Origin: Scandinavium manionii | GTDB lineage: Bacteria; Pseudomonadota; Gammaproteobacteria; Enterobacterales; Enterobacteriaceae | Assembly (NCBI RefSeq): GCF_024764775.1 | Contig: NZ_JALIGC010000032.1 | Span: 62,001 to 126,000, forward strand | Direction: 5' to 3' | Length of the DNA stretch: 64,000 bases | In this document: one piece after another, positions 26,946-34,818 of the stretch | How the letters are laid out: each line of letters starts with the position of its first letter | Position numbering within the stretch: the first letter of the stretch is position 1 | Notes under the pieces: model-generated | What the model was told of the DNA's origin: nothing | The model's database searches: none | What the model saw: only the letters and a program-made list of their open reading frames with translations | Program-made: the position numbers and the translations under genes

Positions 26946-28319
26946 GTGCAAAAGTACGTTATTGAAGCGCGCCAGCTTCTCGCGCTGGCAATCCCGGTCA
27001 TCATTGCGCAGGTGGCCCAGACCGCAATGGGTTTCGTTGATACGGTCATGGCCGGTGGTTACAGCGCCACCGATATGGCGGCGGTGGCTATTGGCACCTC
27101 TATCTGGCTCCCGGCGATTTTATTTGGTCACGGCCTGCTGCTGGCCCTGACGCCGGTGGTTGCCCAACTGAACGGTTCCGGTCGTCGCGACCGCATCGGC
27201 CATCAGATTCGCCAGGGATTCTGGCTCGCCGGTTTTGTCTCCATTCTGGTGATGATAGTGCTGTGGAATGCCGGTTATATCATTCACGCGATGCATAATA
27301 TTGACCCGGTGCTGGCGGATAAAGCCGTCGGCTATTTGCGCGCGTTGCTGTGGGGCGTTCCGGGGTATTTGTTCTTCCAGGTATGCCGTAATCAGTGTGA
27401 AGGTCTGGCGAAAACCAAACCGGGCATGGTGATGGGCTTTATCGGCCTGCTGGTGAATATTCCGGTGAACTACATCTTTATTTACGGCCATTTCGGTATG
27501 CCAGAACTCGGCGGCGTTGGCTGCGGCGTGGCGACAGCTTCCGTTTACTGGGTCATGTTCTTCGCGATGGTTTCCTACGTGAAACGCGCCCGTTCAATGC
27601 GTGATATTCGCACCTACGAAGGGTTCGTGAAACCTGACTACGCGATAATGAAACGTCTGGTGCAGCTCGGACTGCCTATCGCGTTAGCGCTATTTTTCGA
27701 AGTGACGCTGTTTGCGGTGGTCGCCCTGCTGGTTTCTCCTCTGGGGATTGTTGATGTGGCCGGACACCAGATTGCGCTTAACTTCAGTTCGCTGATGTTC
27801 GTCCTGCCAATGTCGCTGGCAGCAGCGGTAACCATTCGCGTGGGCTTTCGTCTGGGCCAAGGTTCCACACTTGATGCACAAATCGCGGCCCGTACCGGAC
27901 TTGGTGTCGGTGTCTGTATGGCGGTATTGACGGCGATTTTTACCGTGACCATGCGTGAGCATATTGCGCTTCTTTATAACGATAATCCTGAAGTGGTGAC
28001 CCTGGCCTCGCATCTGATGCTGCTGGCGGCTATTTATCAAATCTCCGACTCCATTCAGGTGGTGGGCAGCGGGATCCTGCGTGGGTACAAAGACACGCGT
28101 TCGATCTTCTTTATCACCTTCACCGCCTATTGGGTGCTCGGTCTGCCATGCGGGTATATTCTGGCATTAACCGATATCGTCGTGCCGCGTATGGGCCCGG
28201 CGGGCTTCTGGATGGGCTTTATCATCGGCCTTACCTCTGCCGCAATCCTGATGATGCTGAGAATGCGTTTCCTGCAACGCCAGCCTTCCGCGATTATTCT
28301 GGCTCGCGCCTCACGCTAA
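26946..28319 (+). CDS. mdtK: Multidrug efflux pump MdtK (NorM, MATE family)
   Basis: A 457-residue, 12-TM MATE transporter, same length as E. coli MdtK (YdhE). It exports norfloxacin, acriflavine and other cations with Na+ or H+. The two symmetric halves carry the MATE hallmarks QTAMGFVDTVMAGGYSATDMAA and DVAGHQIALNFSSLMFVLPMS. The start is a GTG at 26946 (MQKYVIEARQLLAL). Confidence 0.96.
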   Translation: MQKYVIEARQLLALAIPVIIAQVAQTAMGFVDTVMAGGYSATDMAAVAIGTSIWLPAILFGHGLLLALTPVVAQLNGSGRRDRIGHQIRQGFWLAGFVSILVMIVLWNAGYIIHAMHNIDPVLADKAVGYLRALLWGVPGYLFFQVCRNQCEGLAKTKPGMVMGFIGLLVNIPVNYIFIYGHFGMPELGGVGCGVATASVYWVMFFAMVSYVKRARSMRDIRTYEGFVKPDYAIMKRLVQLGLPIALALFFEVTLFAVVALLVSPLGIVDVAGHQIALNFSSLMFVLPMSLAAAVTIRVGFRLGQGSTLDAQIAARTGLGVGVCMAVLTAIFTVTMREHIALLYNDNPEVVTLASHLMLLAAIYQISDSIQVVGSGILRGYKDTRSIFFITFTAYWVLGLPCGYILALTDIVVPRMGPAGFWMGFIIGLTSAAILMMLRMRFLQRQPSAIILARASR

Positions 28320-28327
28320 GTGCCCGA

Positions 28328-28351
28328 CAGCCGCCTCCGGGCGGCTGCTTT
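28328..28351 (+). terminator. Possible weak terminator of mdtK
   Basis: CAGCCGCC pairs with GGCGGCTG (loop TCCG), then CTTTCT. The T tract is short. Confidence 0.5.
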
Positions 28352-28457
28352 CTCGACAGTTTGTGCAGTGTTTCCGCAATCGCGTGAAATCTGGAAGAAA
28401 AGTGGCATTTGCCTCTTGCCACATCCCCTCCCTGCCGCTAATATTCGTCCCCGTTGT

Positions 28458-28534
28458 GCGTCCGTAGCTCAGTTGGTTAGAGCACCACCTTGACATGGTG
28501 GGGGTCGGTGGTTCGAGTCCACTCGGACGCACCA
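28458..28534 (+). tRNA. valW: tRNA-Val (anticodon GAC), copy 1
   Basis: 77 nt including an encoded CCA. The acceptor stem GCGTCCG/CGGACGC, D arm AGCTCAGTTGGTTAGAGC, anticodon loop TTGACAT with GAC, and T arm GGTTCGAGTCC are all standard. It is identical in sequence to copy 3. Confidence 0.97.
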
Positions 28535-28536
28535 TT

Positions 28537-28613
28537 GCGTTTATAGCTCAGTTGGTTAGAGCACCACCTTGACATGGTGGGGGTCGTTGGTTCGAGTCCA
28601 ATTAAACGCACCA
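28537..28613 (+). tRNA. valV: tRNA-Val (anticodon GAC), copy 2, variant acceptor
   Basis: 77 nt with CCA, only 2 bp after copy 1. It differs from the other copies by a compensated acceptor stem (GCGTTTA/TAAACGC) and a T-arm change (TTGGTTCGAGTCCAA). This is the valV-type variant of E. coli, where the acceptor is GCGTTCA/TGAACGC. Confidence 0.97.
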
Positions 28614-28625
28614 TCTCTCTTTTGT

Positions 28626-28702
28626 GCGTCCGTAGCTCAGTTGGTTAGAGCACCACCTTGACATGGTGGGGGTCGGTGGTTCGAGTCCACTCGGACGCAC
28701 CA
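28626..28702 (+). tRNA. valW: tRNA-Val (anticodon GAC), copy 3
   Basis: 77 nt with CCA, identical to copy 1. E. coli K-12 carries only two tRNA genes here (valV, valW); a duplication explains the third. It borders the accessory region, but no copy of its 3' end was noticed at the far side of that region. Confidence 0.97.
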
Positions 28703-28798
28703 TTCTAAAAATTCGCTTCCTCTCTTTCTGTTACTCTCAAACGCTGCCCACATAACAATATTCAGGCAATGAAGAGCTTTCGCCCTTCTTATCGCGCC

Positions 28799-29827
28799 TC
28801 AAACTTCAGTCTGGGTCGGTCGGCGTGCACTGTTTCGTACCACCAGTTTTCCCGACAGCACTTGCTGGACTGCCGGTGAATCAGCATCGTCGAATCGCTG
28901 AGTAATGATCCGCACCGCGGAGGCCACCATGTCGTTGATCGGCTGAACATAGGTCGTCAGGCTGAATAAAGGCCAGGCGCCCATCGGAATGTTGTCGAAC
29001 CCCACGACAGAGATATCCTGCCCTGCCACTAACCCCAACTCACCGACCACCACATTCAATGCGCCTATCGCCATAATATCATTGGCACAGAAAATGCCAT
29101 CCGGACGCTCTTTACCTCTAAGCAACTGACGGGTCGCTTCCATCGCTGTTTCAAGATCGTATAGACCCTGAACACGTAGCGGTGGCGCAAAACCCTGTGC
29201 ATGCAGGCGATCGCAGAAACCTTTCTCGCGATCCCGGCTGGTCGATGAACTGTCAAGCCCGGCCATAAACGCCAGACGCTGGTGCCCACCCGCCACCAGA
29301 AAATCGGCAATTTGTGCGCCGCCTGCGAGGTTGTCACTGGTCACGCTTGAGACGCTTTTGCTGTCATTTTTTCGGTTCAGCAGTAATACAGGCAAGCCAT
29401 TCTGCTGACACTCTTCCGCAAAATGGGATGAAAGCATAGTGGACACTAAGATCAACGCCTCGACGCGATGCCGCAGTATATCTTCCAGAATCGGATCAGT
29501 ATCGCCATCGCCCTGCATTGAGAAGAGCAGCACGCGGTATCCCATTTCGTTGAAGGCGTGCGACAGTTCATCCACCAGCCCGGCATAGAAGGGATTCATC
29601 AAACCAGGCACCACTACGCCAATCATATTAGAGCGACGGGTTATCAGTGAACGTGCGACAAAACTCGGCCGGTAACCCAGGTGTGCTGCGGCGAGTTTGA
29701 CTTTTTCCCGAGTCGCATCTGAGACCTTGCCTCCTTCGGTAAAGGCACGTGATACCGCAGATTGTGAAACGCCTGCAAGCTTTGCCACTTCATAGCTTGT
29801 CACGGGACGGCGGATACGTTCGACCAT
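28799..29827 (-). CDS. LacI-family transcriptional regulator of the adjacent catabolic operon
   Basis: A 342-residue LacI/GalR regulator. The HTH is VTSYEVAKLAGVSQSAVSRAF (about residues 8-28), followed by a hinge (PSFVARSLITRRS) and a sugar-binding-protein-like core with typical FCANDIMAIGAL and ISVVGFDNIPMG. It diverges from the hisD-like operon across 186 bp with two CATTCGAAT-type palindromes, so it most probably represses that operon and itself. The effector is unknown. It is not an orthologue of any E. coli regulator at this locus. Confidence 0.9.
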   Translation of the reverse strand: MVERIRRPVTSYEVAKLAGVSQSAVSRAFTEGGKVSDATREKVKLAAAHLGYRPSFVARSLITRRSNMIGVVVPGLMNPFYAGLVDELSHAFNEMGYRVLLFSMQGDGDTDPILEDILRHRVEALILVSTMLSSHFAEECQQNGLPVLLLNRKNDSKSVSSVTSDNLAGGAQIADFLVAGGHQRLAFMAGLDSSSTSRDREKGFCDRLHAQGFAPPLRVQGLYDLETAMEATRQLLRGKERPDGIFCANDIMAIGALNVVVGELGLVAGQDISVVGFDNIPMGAWPLFSLTTYVQPINDMVASAVRIITQRFDDADSPAVQQVLSGKLVVRNSARRPTQTEV

Positions 29828-29907
29828 TGAGAGCTCCCTTCAAAAAGAAATACCGTGACAGACATTATGGGGGATTACACCCCTTAATCATAATTTTTGC
29901 GATCTCC

Positions 29908-29925
29908 ATTGCATTCGAATGCAAT
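29908..29925. promoter_or_regulatory. LacI-family operator O1 (perfect palindrome)
   Basis: ATTGCATTCGAATGCAAT is a perfect 18-bp palindrome with the central CG typical of LacI/GalR operators. It lies 81 bp from the regulator start and 89 bp from the hisD-like start. Confidence 0.8.
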
Positions 29926-29962
29926 AAAAGTTTCTTTCCGATTTATTTCATGACTAGTATGA

Positions 29963-29978
29963 ATGCATTCGAATTCAC
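29963..29978. promoter_or_regulatory. LacI-family operator O2 (imperfect)
   Basis: ATGCATTCGAATTCAC shares the CATTCGAAT core with O1. The centres are 54 bp apart (about five helical turns), suited to looping by a tetramer or two dimers. Confidence 0.65.
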
Positions 29979-30013
29979 ACACCTGCACAAGAGACACTGG
30001 AGAGTAGACAATC

Positions 30014-31321
30014 ATGGCAAAATGGCTGAAACACGGCGCTGAAGCTGAGGCAATTAAATCCGCAGACCGTAAGGTTCGGGAAACCGTCGAAAGTATTCTG
30101 GCGGATATCGCGGAACGAGGAGACGCGGCGGTGCGGGAGCTTTCCATTCGCTTCGACAACCTGGATCGCGAAAGCTACCGGTTAACCGTTGAAGAAATTG
30201 CCACCTGTTATGAGCAATTGTCCGAGCGAGATATTGCCGATATCGCTTTTGCCCAGGAGCAGGTTCGTAATTTTGCCCAGCATCAGCGTGACAGCATGCA
30301 CGATGTTGAGGTTGAAACGCTGCCGGGCGTGATCCTTGGTCATAAAAACATTCCGGTCAGCGCGGCAGGTTGTTATGTTCCGGGCGGAAAATATCCTCTT
30401 CTGGCCTCAGCCCACATGTCGGTCATCACCGCAAAAGTGGCGGGTGTTCCCCGCATCATCACTTGCGCCCCACCCTTCAATGGCAAACCAGCCCCGGCAA
30501 TTGTCGTCGCACAGCATATGGCTGGTGCCGATGAAATCTATTGCCTTGGCGGGATCCAGGCTGTCGCTGCGATGGCGATTGGCACGGAAACTATCGCCCC
30601 CGTTGATATGCTGGTAGGACCGGGCAATGCCTTTGTTGCCGAGGCTAAAAGACAACTTTTCGGCCGCGTGGGTATCGACTTGTTTGCGGGTCCAACCGAA
30701 ACACTGGTAATTGCTGATGACAGCGTAGATGGTGAACTGTGCGCCACTGACCTGCTTGGTCAGGCTGAGCATGGCCCGGACTCTCCGGCGATTTTGCTGA
30801 CGACCTCTGAAAAACTCGCTATTGAAACACTTGCTGAAATCGAGCGCTTGTTAGAGATTTTACCCACGGCGAATATCGCTCGTCAGTCATGGGACAAATT
30901 TGGCGAAGTGATTGTCGCTGACAACGACGAAGAAATGCGGGATATCGCCGATAAACTGGCTTTCGAACATGTACAGGTGATGACCCGTAATCCTGACTGG
31001 TTCTTGCAGAATCTGCGTAATTTTGGCGCACTGTTCCTCGGACCTCGCACTAACGTCGCCTATGGGGATAAAGTTATCGGCACCAACCATACTCTGCCGA
31101 CAAAACAGGCCGCACGTTATACCGGTGGATTATGGGTAGGCAAATTCCTCAAAACGTGTTCTTACCAAAAAGTCCTTACCGATGAAGCTTCAACCCATGT
31201 TGGCGAATATTGCTCTCGCCTGTGTGCGCTTGAAGGATTTGCAGGTCACGGTGAGCAAGCAAACATTCGCGTACGCCGCTACGGACACAGAAATGTGCCT
31301 TACGCCGGCATTGTTGAATAA
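30014..31321 (+). CDS. Histidinol-dehydrogenase-like NAD-dependent dehydrogenase (HpsN-type)
   Basis: A 435-residue member of the HisD superfamily. The zinc and catalytic residues of HisD are all represented: Gln250 and His253 (LLGQAEHG), Glu318 and His319 (FEHVQVM), Asp352 and His359 (YGDKVIGTNHTLPT), His412 (FAGHGEQ). AAGCYVPGGKYPLLASA is typical of the group that includes sulfopropanediol dehydrogenase HpsN rather than true histidine biosynthesis HisD. Family logic suggests oxidation of a primary alcohol to a carboxylate in two NAD+ steps. It is the first gene of a six-gene operon. Substrate unknown; a true hisD role is unlikely, as no his genes are nearby. Confidence 0.85.
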   Translation: MAKWLKHGAEAEAIKSADRKVRETVESILADIAERGDAAVRELSIRFDNLDRESYRLTVEEIATCYEQLSERDIADIAFAQEQVRNFAQHQRDSMHDVEVETLPGVILGHKNIPVSAAGCYVPGGKYPLLASAHMSVITAKVAGVPRIITCAPPFNGKPAPAIVVAQHMAGADEIYCLGGIQAVAAMAIGTETIAPVDMLVGPGNAFVAEAKRQLFGRVGIDLFAGPTETLVIADDSVDGELCATDLLGQAEHGPDSPAILLTTSEKLAIETLAEIERLLEILPTANIARQSWDKFGEVIVADNDEEMRDIADKLAFEHVQVMTRNPDWFLQNLRNFGALFLGPRTNVAYGDKVIGTNHTLPTKQAARYTGGLWVGKFLKTCSYQKVLTDEASTHVGEYCSRLCALEGFAGHGEQANIRVRRYGHRNVPYAGIVE

Positions 31322-31331
31322 GGATGTAATG

Positions 31332-32096
31332 ATGACGTTGCCCAAAACCCCCAGTTTTCGTCTGGATGGAAAACGCGCGCTGGTGACAGGAGGTTCTCGC
31401 GGCATCGGATATGCTGTGGGACTGGCACTGGCCGAGGCCGGCGCAGAGGTATGGATTGCCGCCCGTGACGCTTCCCGGCTCAATAGCGCGGTAGTGACGG
31501 CCAGCGAGGCAGGCCTGAAACTCAACCCGGTGCAGGTTGACATCACCCGGACTGAGGATGTTCAGCACGTTATCGAACACCTTCCTCAAATGGATATTTT
31601 GGTTAACAGCGCTGGACTGGCACGGCATCAGCATTTCACCGATGTCAGTCAGGAGAACTATGACGCCGTTATGGACATCAACGTGCGGGCGACATTTTTC
31701 CTGTCCCAGCAAGTGGTACGGCGGATGAAAAGTGCCGGCATTCAGGGTTCGATTGTGCATATTTCATCACAAATGGGCCATGTTGGCGGCCCCATGCGCA
31801 GCGTTTATTGCGCATCAAAATTTGCACTGGAAGGCCTCACCCGGGCGATGGCCATTGAATTAGGCCCCTTCGGGATCCGCGTCAACACCCTGTGCCCGAC
31901 GTTTATTGAAACCGAACTGTCGCAAAGCTCACTGGCCGACCCGCAATTTCATCAGCAGGTCCTGAGTAACATTAAACTCGGGCGTTTAGGGCAACTGGAA
32001 GATGTGATGGGACCGGTGGTGTTTCTGGTCTCCCCGGCTGCAGCTCTGATCACGGGCACAGCGTTAATGGTTGATGGCGGCTGGACCGCATCCTGA
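31332..32096 (+). CDS. Short-chain dehydrogenase/reductase
   Basis: A 254-residue classical SDR. The cofactor loop TGGSRGIG (residues 19-26), NSAG (92-95), catalytic Ser about 146 (HISSQ), and Tyr159-x3-Lys163 (YCASK) are intact. An acidic residue after beta-2 is absent (IAARDASR), which does not settle NAD versus NADP. The start at 31332 is chosen because AGGA lies 7 bp upstream; ATG 31329 is an alternative. The frame open upstream overlaps the hisD-like gene and is not used. Likely oxidises or reduces a secondary alcohol in the pathway. Confidence 0.87.
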   Translation: MTLPKTPSFRLDGKRALVTGGSRGIGYAVGLALAEAGAEVWIAARDASRLNSAVVTASEAGLKLNPVQVDITRTEDVQHVIEHLPQMDILVNSAGLARHQHFTDVSQENYDAVMDINVRATFFLSQQVVRRMKSAGIQGSIVHISSQMGHVGGPMRSVYCASKFALEGLTRAMAIELGPFGIRVNTLCPTFIETELSQSSLADPQFHQQVLSNIKLGRLGQLEDVMGPVVFLVSPAAALITGTALMVDGGWTAS

Positions 32097-32110
32097 GTCT
32101 GGAGGTTATT

Positions 32111-33304
32111 ATGTCTGTGCAATTACTGCGTCGTGATGTCCTGCTGTTCTTCATTATCAGCCTGCTGTTTTTCGTCAGCATTCATGCTTTCGATCCGTTT
32201 CTCGCGCCTTACATTACCTCACTAAATGTCGAGGCCCGAACGATGGGCATTATTATCGGTGCGACGGGATTAGCGTCGATGCTGCTGCGTTTCCCGACAG
32301 GCATCCTTTCCGACCGTTTTCATAACCGTAAACGCATTATTCAGGTAGGTTTGCTGTTTACCATTCTTTCCTGGCCGATAGTGTTTTTACATCCGACACC
32401 GGAAACCTTGTTTATTGCCAAGCTGGCCGATGGCGTGACCAGCGCGACATGGGTGATTTACAACGTGATGTTTGTCGCCTTCTTCCCGCCTCTTGAAGCC
32501 GCTGCCGCCGTGGCGTTGCTCAGCGTCACCTCCCCGGTAGGCACTTTTATTGGCATCTCACTGGCGGGTTTTATGGCGCGTCATTTCGGCCCACAGTCGA
32601 GCTTTCTCGTCGCCACTGCGGCGGCAACCCTCGCCCTGCTGCTGACGTTCTTCATCCGTGAACGCCGTCCTGAGCGTGCGCGTGAAGAAGCCGCCGCTTC
32701 CGCCGTGCGCAGCCAGCTTAGTGATAAATCTGTCTGGTTTCTCGGCGGCCTCTGTGCCGCGGTGATGATGGTGCCGTTTGCCACCCGCGATACCCTCACG
32801 CCGCTGCTGGCGGAAGGATTCGGCATGGCGGCAGGTTCACTGGCAACATTAAGCAGCATTCACTTGTTCTTTTACGCCCTCTCCACCGCACTCTGCGCGC
32901 CGGTGTTTTATCGCCGACTCGGCCTCGCCAAAACCGCGGTGATTGGCGGGGTGATGCAAGGGGTGGTCGCCATCGCAATGCCTTATGCGCCGAATATACT
33001 GGCGCTCTATGGCCTGCAGGCGCTGGCTGGCGTGTCCTTCGGTATGATTTTCACCGTGCTGAATTCTCTGATAATCACCCATACGCCAGTCTGGCAACAG
33101 TCCACCCGCGTCGGGCTTTATCAGAGTATCTACTCCGCCGGGATTTTCTTCGGCCCGGTGCTGGTCGGCTACATCAAATACTACTTCGCCATGAAGCAGG
33201 GATTCCTGGTGGTCGGCCTGATTTCCATCCTGTCGATTGTGCTCATCCATCATGTGATCCGCATGGTTGAAGCCCGTCGTGAACCTGAAACCATACCGGC
33301 ATGA
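32111..33304 (+). CDS. MFS transporter (paralogue of the one at 43084-44304)
   Basis: A 397-residue 12-TM major facilitator. Motifs include GATGLASMLLRFPTGILSDR, VPFATRDTLTPL, YRRLGLAKTAVIGG and ALAGVSFGMIF. The same strings recur in the MFS gene at 43084-44304 (VPFATRDTLTP, YPRLGLVKTAVIG, ALAGFSFGM), so the two are clear paralogues. It sits 14 bp after the SDR and overlaps the next gene by 4 bp (ATGA), so it probably imports the operon's substrate. Confidence 0.88.
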   Translation: MSVQLLRRDVLLFFIISLLFFVSIHAFDPFLAPYITSLNVEARTMGIIIGATGLASMLLRFPTGILSDRFHNRKRIIQVGLLFTILSWPIVFLHPTPETLFIAKLADGVTSATWVIYNVMFVAFFPPLEAAAAVALLSVTSPVGTFIGISLAGFMARHFGPQSSFLVATAAATLALLLTFFIRERRPERAREEAAASAVRSQLSDKSVWFLGGLCAAVMMVPFATRDTLTPLLAEGFGMAAGSLATLSSIHLFFYALSTALCAPVFYRRLGLAKTAVIGGVMQGVVAIAMPYAPNILALYGLQALAGVSFGMIFTVLNSLIITHTPVWQQSTRVGLYQSIYSAGIFFGPVLVGYIKYYFAMKQGFLVVGLISILSIVLIHHVIRMVEARREPETIPA

Positions 33305-34044
33305 AGATGAAACCGATTAAAAACGAGGCTGTTCCGTTAATTCTGCTCGGCGGCACCCTGTGCGACGAGCAGCTCTGGCAACCGATGCTGAATACACTCT
33401 CTGTCAGTCATGTGCAGTGTCTGACGCTGCAAGACGAAGCGTGCGCACAAGCCGCCGCAGAGCGTCTGCTGGCGCAGCTACCTGCAAGGTTCTGTGTGTG
33501 TGGATTTTCATTGGGCGCGATTGTCGCGTTACAGTTGCAGGCCATCGCCCCGGAGCGTATCGCGGGGCTGGCGCTGATTTCGGTCAATCCGTTTGCCGAT
33601 CTGCCGCAAAATGCGCAACCGCGCCGGGCGGCTGTAGAACACGCTCGGGCGCTTGGGTTTGAGGCGTTTATTACACAACAGCTCTGGCCACGCTATGTCG
33701 CTGGTCAGCGCCAAAACGATGACGATTTGCGCCAGCACATTATCGCCATGGCGCAAAATTGCGGTCATGAGGTCTTCGCCAGACAGACAGAAATCGCCAT
33801 CAGCCGCATCGATCGTCGGGATGCTCTGGCAAAACTCACCGTACCGGTTCTGCTGGTGAACGGTGAAGAAGACCCGATTTGCACGGCGGAGCATCATCGC
33901 GCCGTACACCGCGCTGCGCCCTCTGCAGACTGGCAAACGCTGCCTGGCGTCGGTCACTTTGTGCCGCTTGAAGCGCCACAATTGACAGCCAAAGCCCTTC
34001 ATTCATGGTTAAACGAGGTCCTGCTATGCGACTTAACCCACTAA
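33301..34044 (+). CDS. Alpha/beta-hydrolase fold enzyme
   Basis: A 247-residue alpha/beta hydrolase. The nucleophile elbow GFSLG places Ser70. Candidate acid Asp191 (VNGEEDPICT) and base His219 (GVGHFVPLE) complete a triad; the oxyanion region is LLGGTLCDEQLW. This architecture occurs in esterases, lactonases and C-C hydrolases, and sequence alone does not decide. The ATG overlaps the MFS stop, and its 3' end overlaps the aldolase start by 19 bp. Confidence 0.85.
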   Translation: MKMKPIKNEAVPLILLGGTLCDEQLWQPMLNTLSVSHVQCLTLQDEACAQAAAERLLAQLPARFCVCGFSLGAIVALQLQAIAPERIAGLALISVNPFADLPQNAQPRRAAVEHARALGFEAFITQQLWPRYVAGQRQNDDDLRQHIIAMAQNCGHEVFARQTEIAISRIDRRDALAKLTVPVLLVNGEEDPICTAEHHRAVHRAAPSADWQTLPGVGHFVPLEAPQLTAKALHSWLNEVLLCDLTH

Positions 34045-34808
34045 AACAACGCCAGCAACCGATAATCAATGGCTGGCTGGCCATTCCGAGCAGTTACAGT
34101 GCCGAAATCGTCGGCCACCAGGGGTATGACTCGGTCACGGTCGATATGCAACACGGTATGATCGACTTCGCCTCCGCGCTGACCATGTTGCAGGCACTCT
34201 CATCGACTCCTGCAACCCCCATTGCACGTGTCTCGCACAATGACGGGGCGCTCATTATGCAACTGCTCGATGCAGGCGCATACGGCATTATCTGCCCAAT
34301 GGTTTCCACCGCCGACGAGGCGCGCCGTTTCGTCTCGGCCTGCCGCTATCCGCCTCTGGGTAACCGCTCATTCGGACCCGCGCGTGCCCTGCTGTATGGT
34401 GGCAAAGATTATCCTCAACATGCCAACGAGCAAATCCTGACCCTGGCGATGATCGAAACCCGTGACGGCTTAAAAAATCTGGATGCGATCCTCGATGTTG
34501 AAGGATTAGACGGCATTTTCATTGGGCCTAACGATCTTTCCCTGACGCTGACCGGTACAGCCAGCGCAGAGTCTCAGCACCCGGAAATGCTGTCGGCGGT
34601 CGATCATGTTCTCAAACGCACTCAAGCGGCGCAAAAAATCGCCGGAATCTTCTGCACCTCGGGCCAGGCTGCGGCTGACCGTATCGCGCAAGGCTTCACC
34701 CTGGTGACGCCAGCAAATGATGTTATGCAACTCTCTCAGGCTGGTCGCGAAGCGGTTGCTCGCGCTCGCGGCGACGTTCCTCCGGCCCGCTCAGGTTCCG
34801 GTTATTAA
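34026..34808 (+). CDS. HpcH/HpaI-family class II aldolase
   Basis: A 260-residue protein of the 2-oxo-acid aldolase/citrate-lyase-like family (compare HpaI, RhmA, GarL). Family residues are visible: His43 in VDMQHG (general base), Arg68 in IARVSHND (2-oxo-acid binding), Glu144 in AMIETRDGLKN (metal), and Asp170 in FIGPNDLS (metal). Relatives release pyruvate from 4-hydroxy-2-oxo acids, so this is likely the terminal carbon-carbon cleavage of the pathway. The ATG at 34026 has GAGGT upstream; it overlaps the hydrolase gene. Confidence 0.87.
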   Translation: MRLNPLKQRQQPIINGWLAIPSSYSAEIVGHQGYDSVTVDMQHGMIDFASALTMLQALSSTPATPIARVSHNDGALIMQLLDAGAYGIICPMVSTADEARRFVSACRYPPLGNRSFGPARALLYGGKDYPQHANEQILTLAMIETRDGLKNLDAILDVEGLDGIFIGPNDLSLTLTGTASAESQHPEMLSAVDHVLKRTQAAQKIAGIFCTSGQAAADRIAQGFTLVTPANDVMQLSQAGREAVARARGDVPPARSGSGY

Positions 34809-34818
34809 TGGAGATGGT

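Noticed and set aside
28458..28702. CRISPR-like or integrative repeat array
   Set aside because: The three near-identical units fold as complete tRNA-Val genes with CCA ends.
30014..31321. Biosynthetic histidinol dehydrogenase hisD
   Set aside because: No his operon neighbours, a catabolic context, and sequence strings closer to HpsN-type dehydrogenases.
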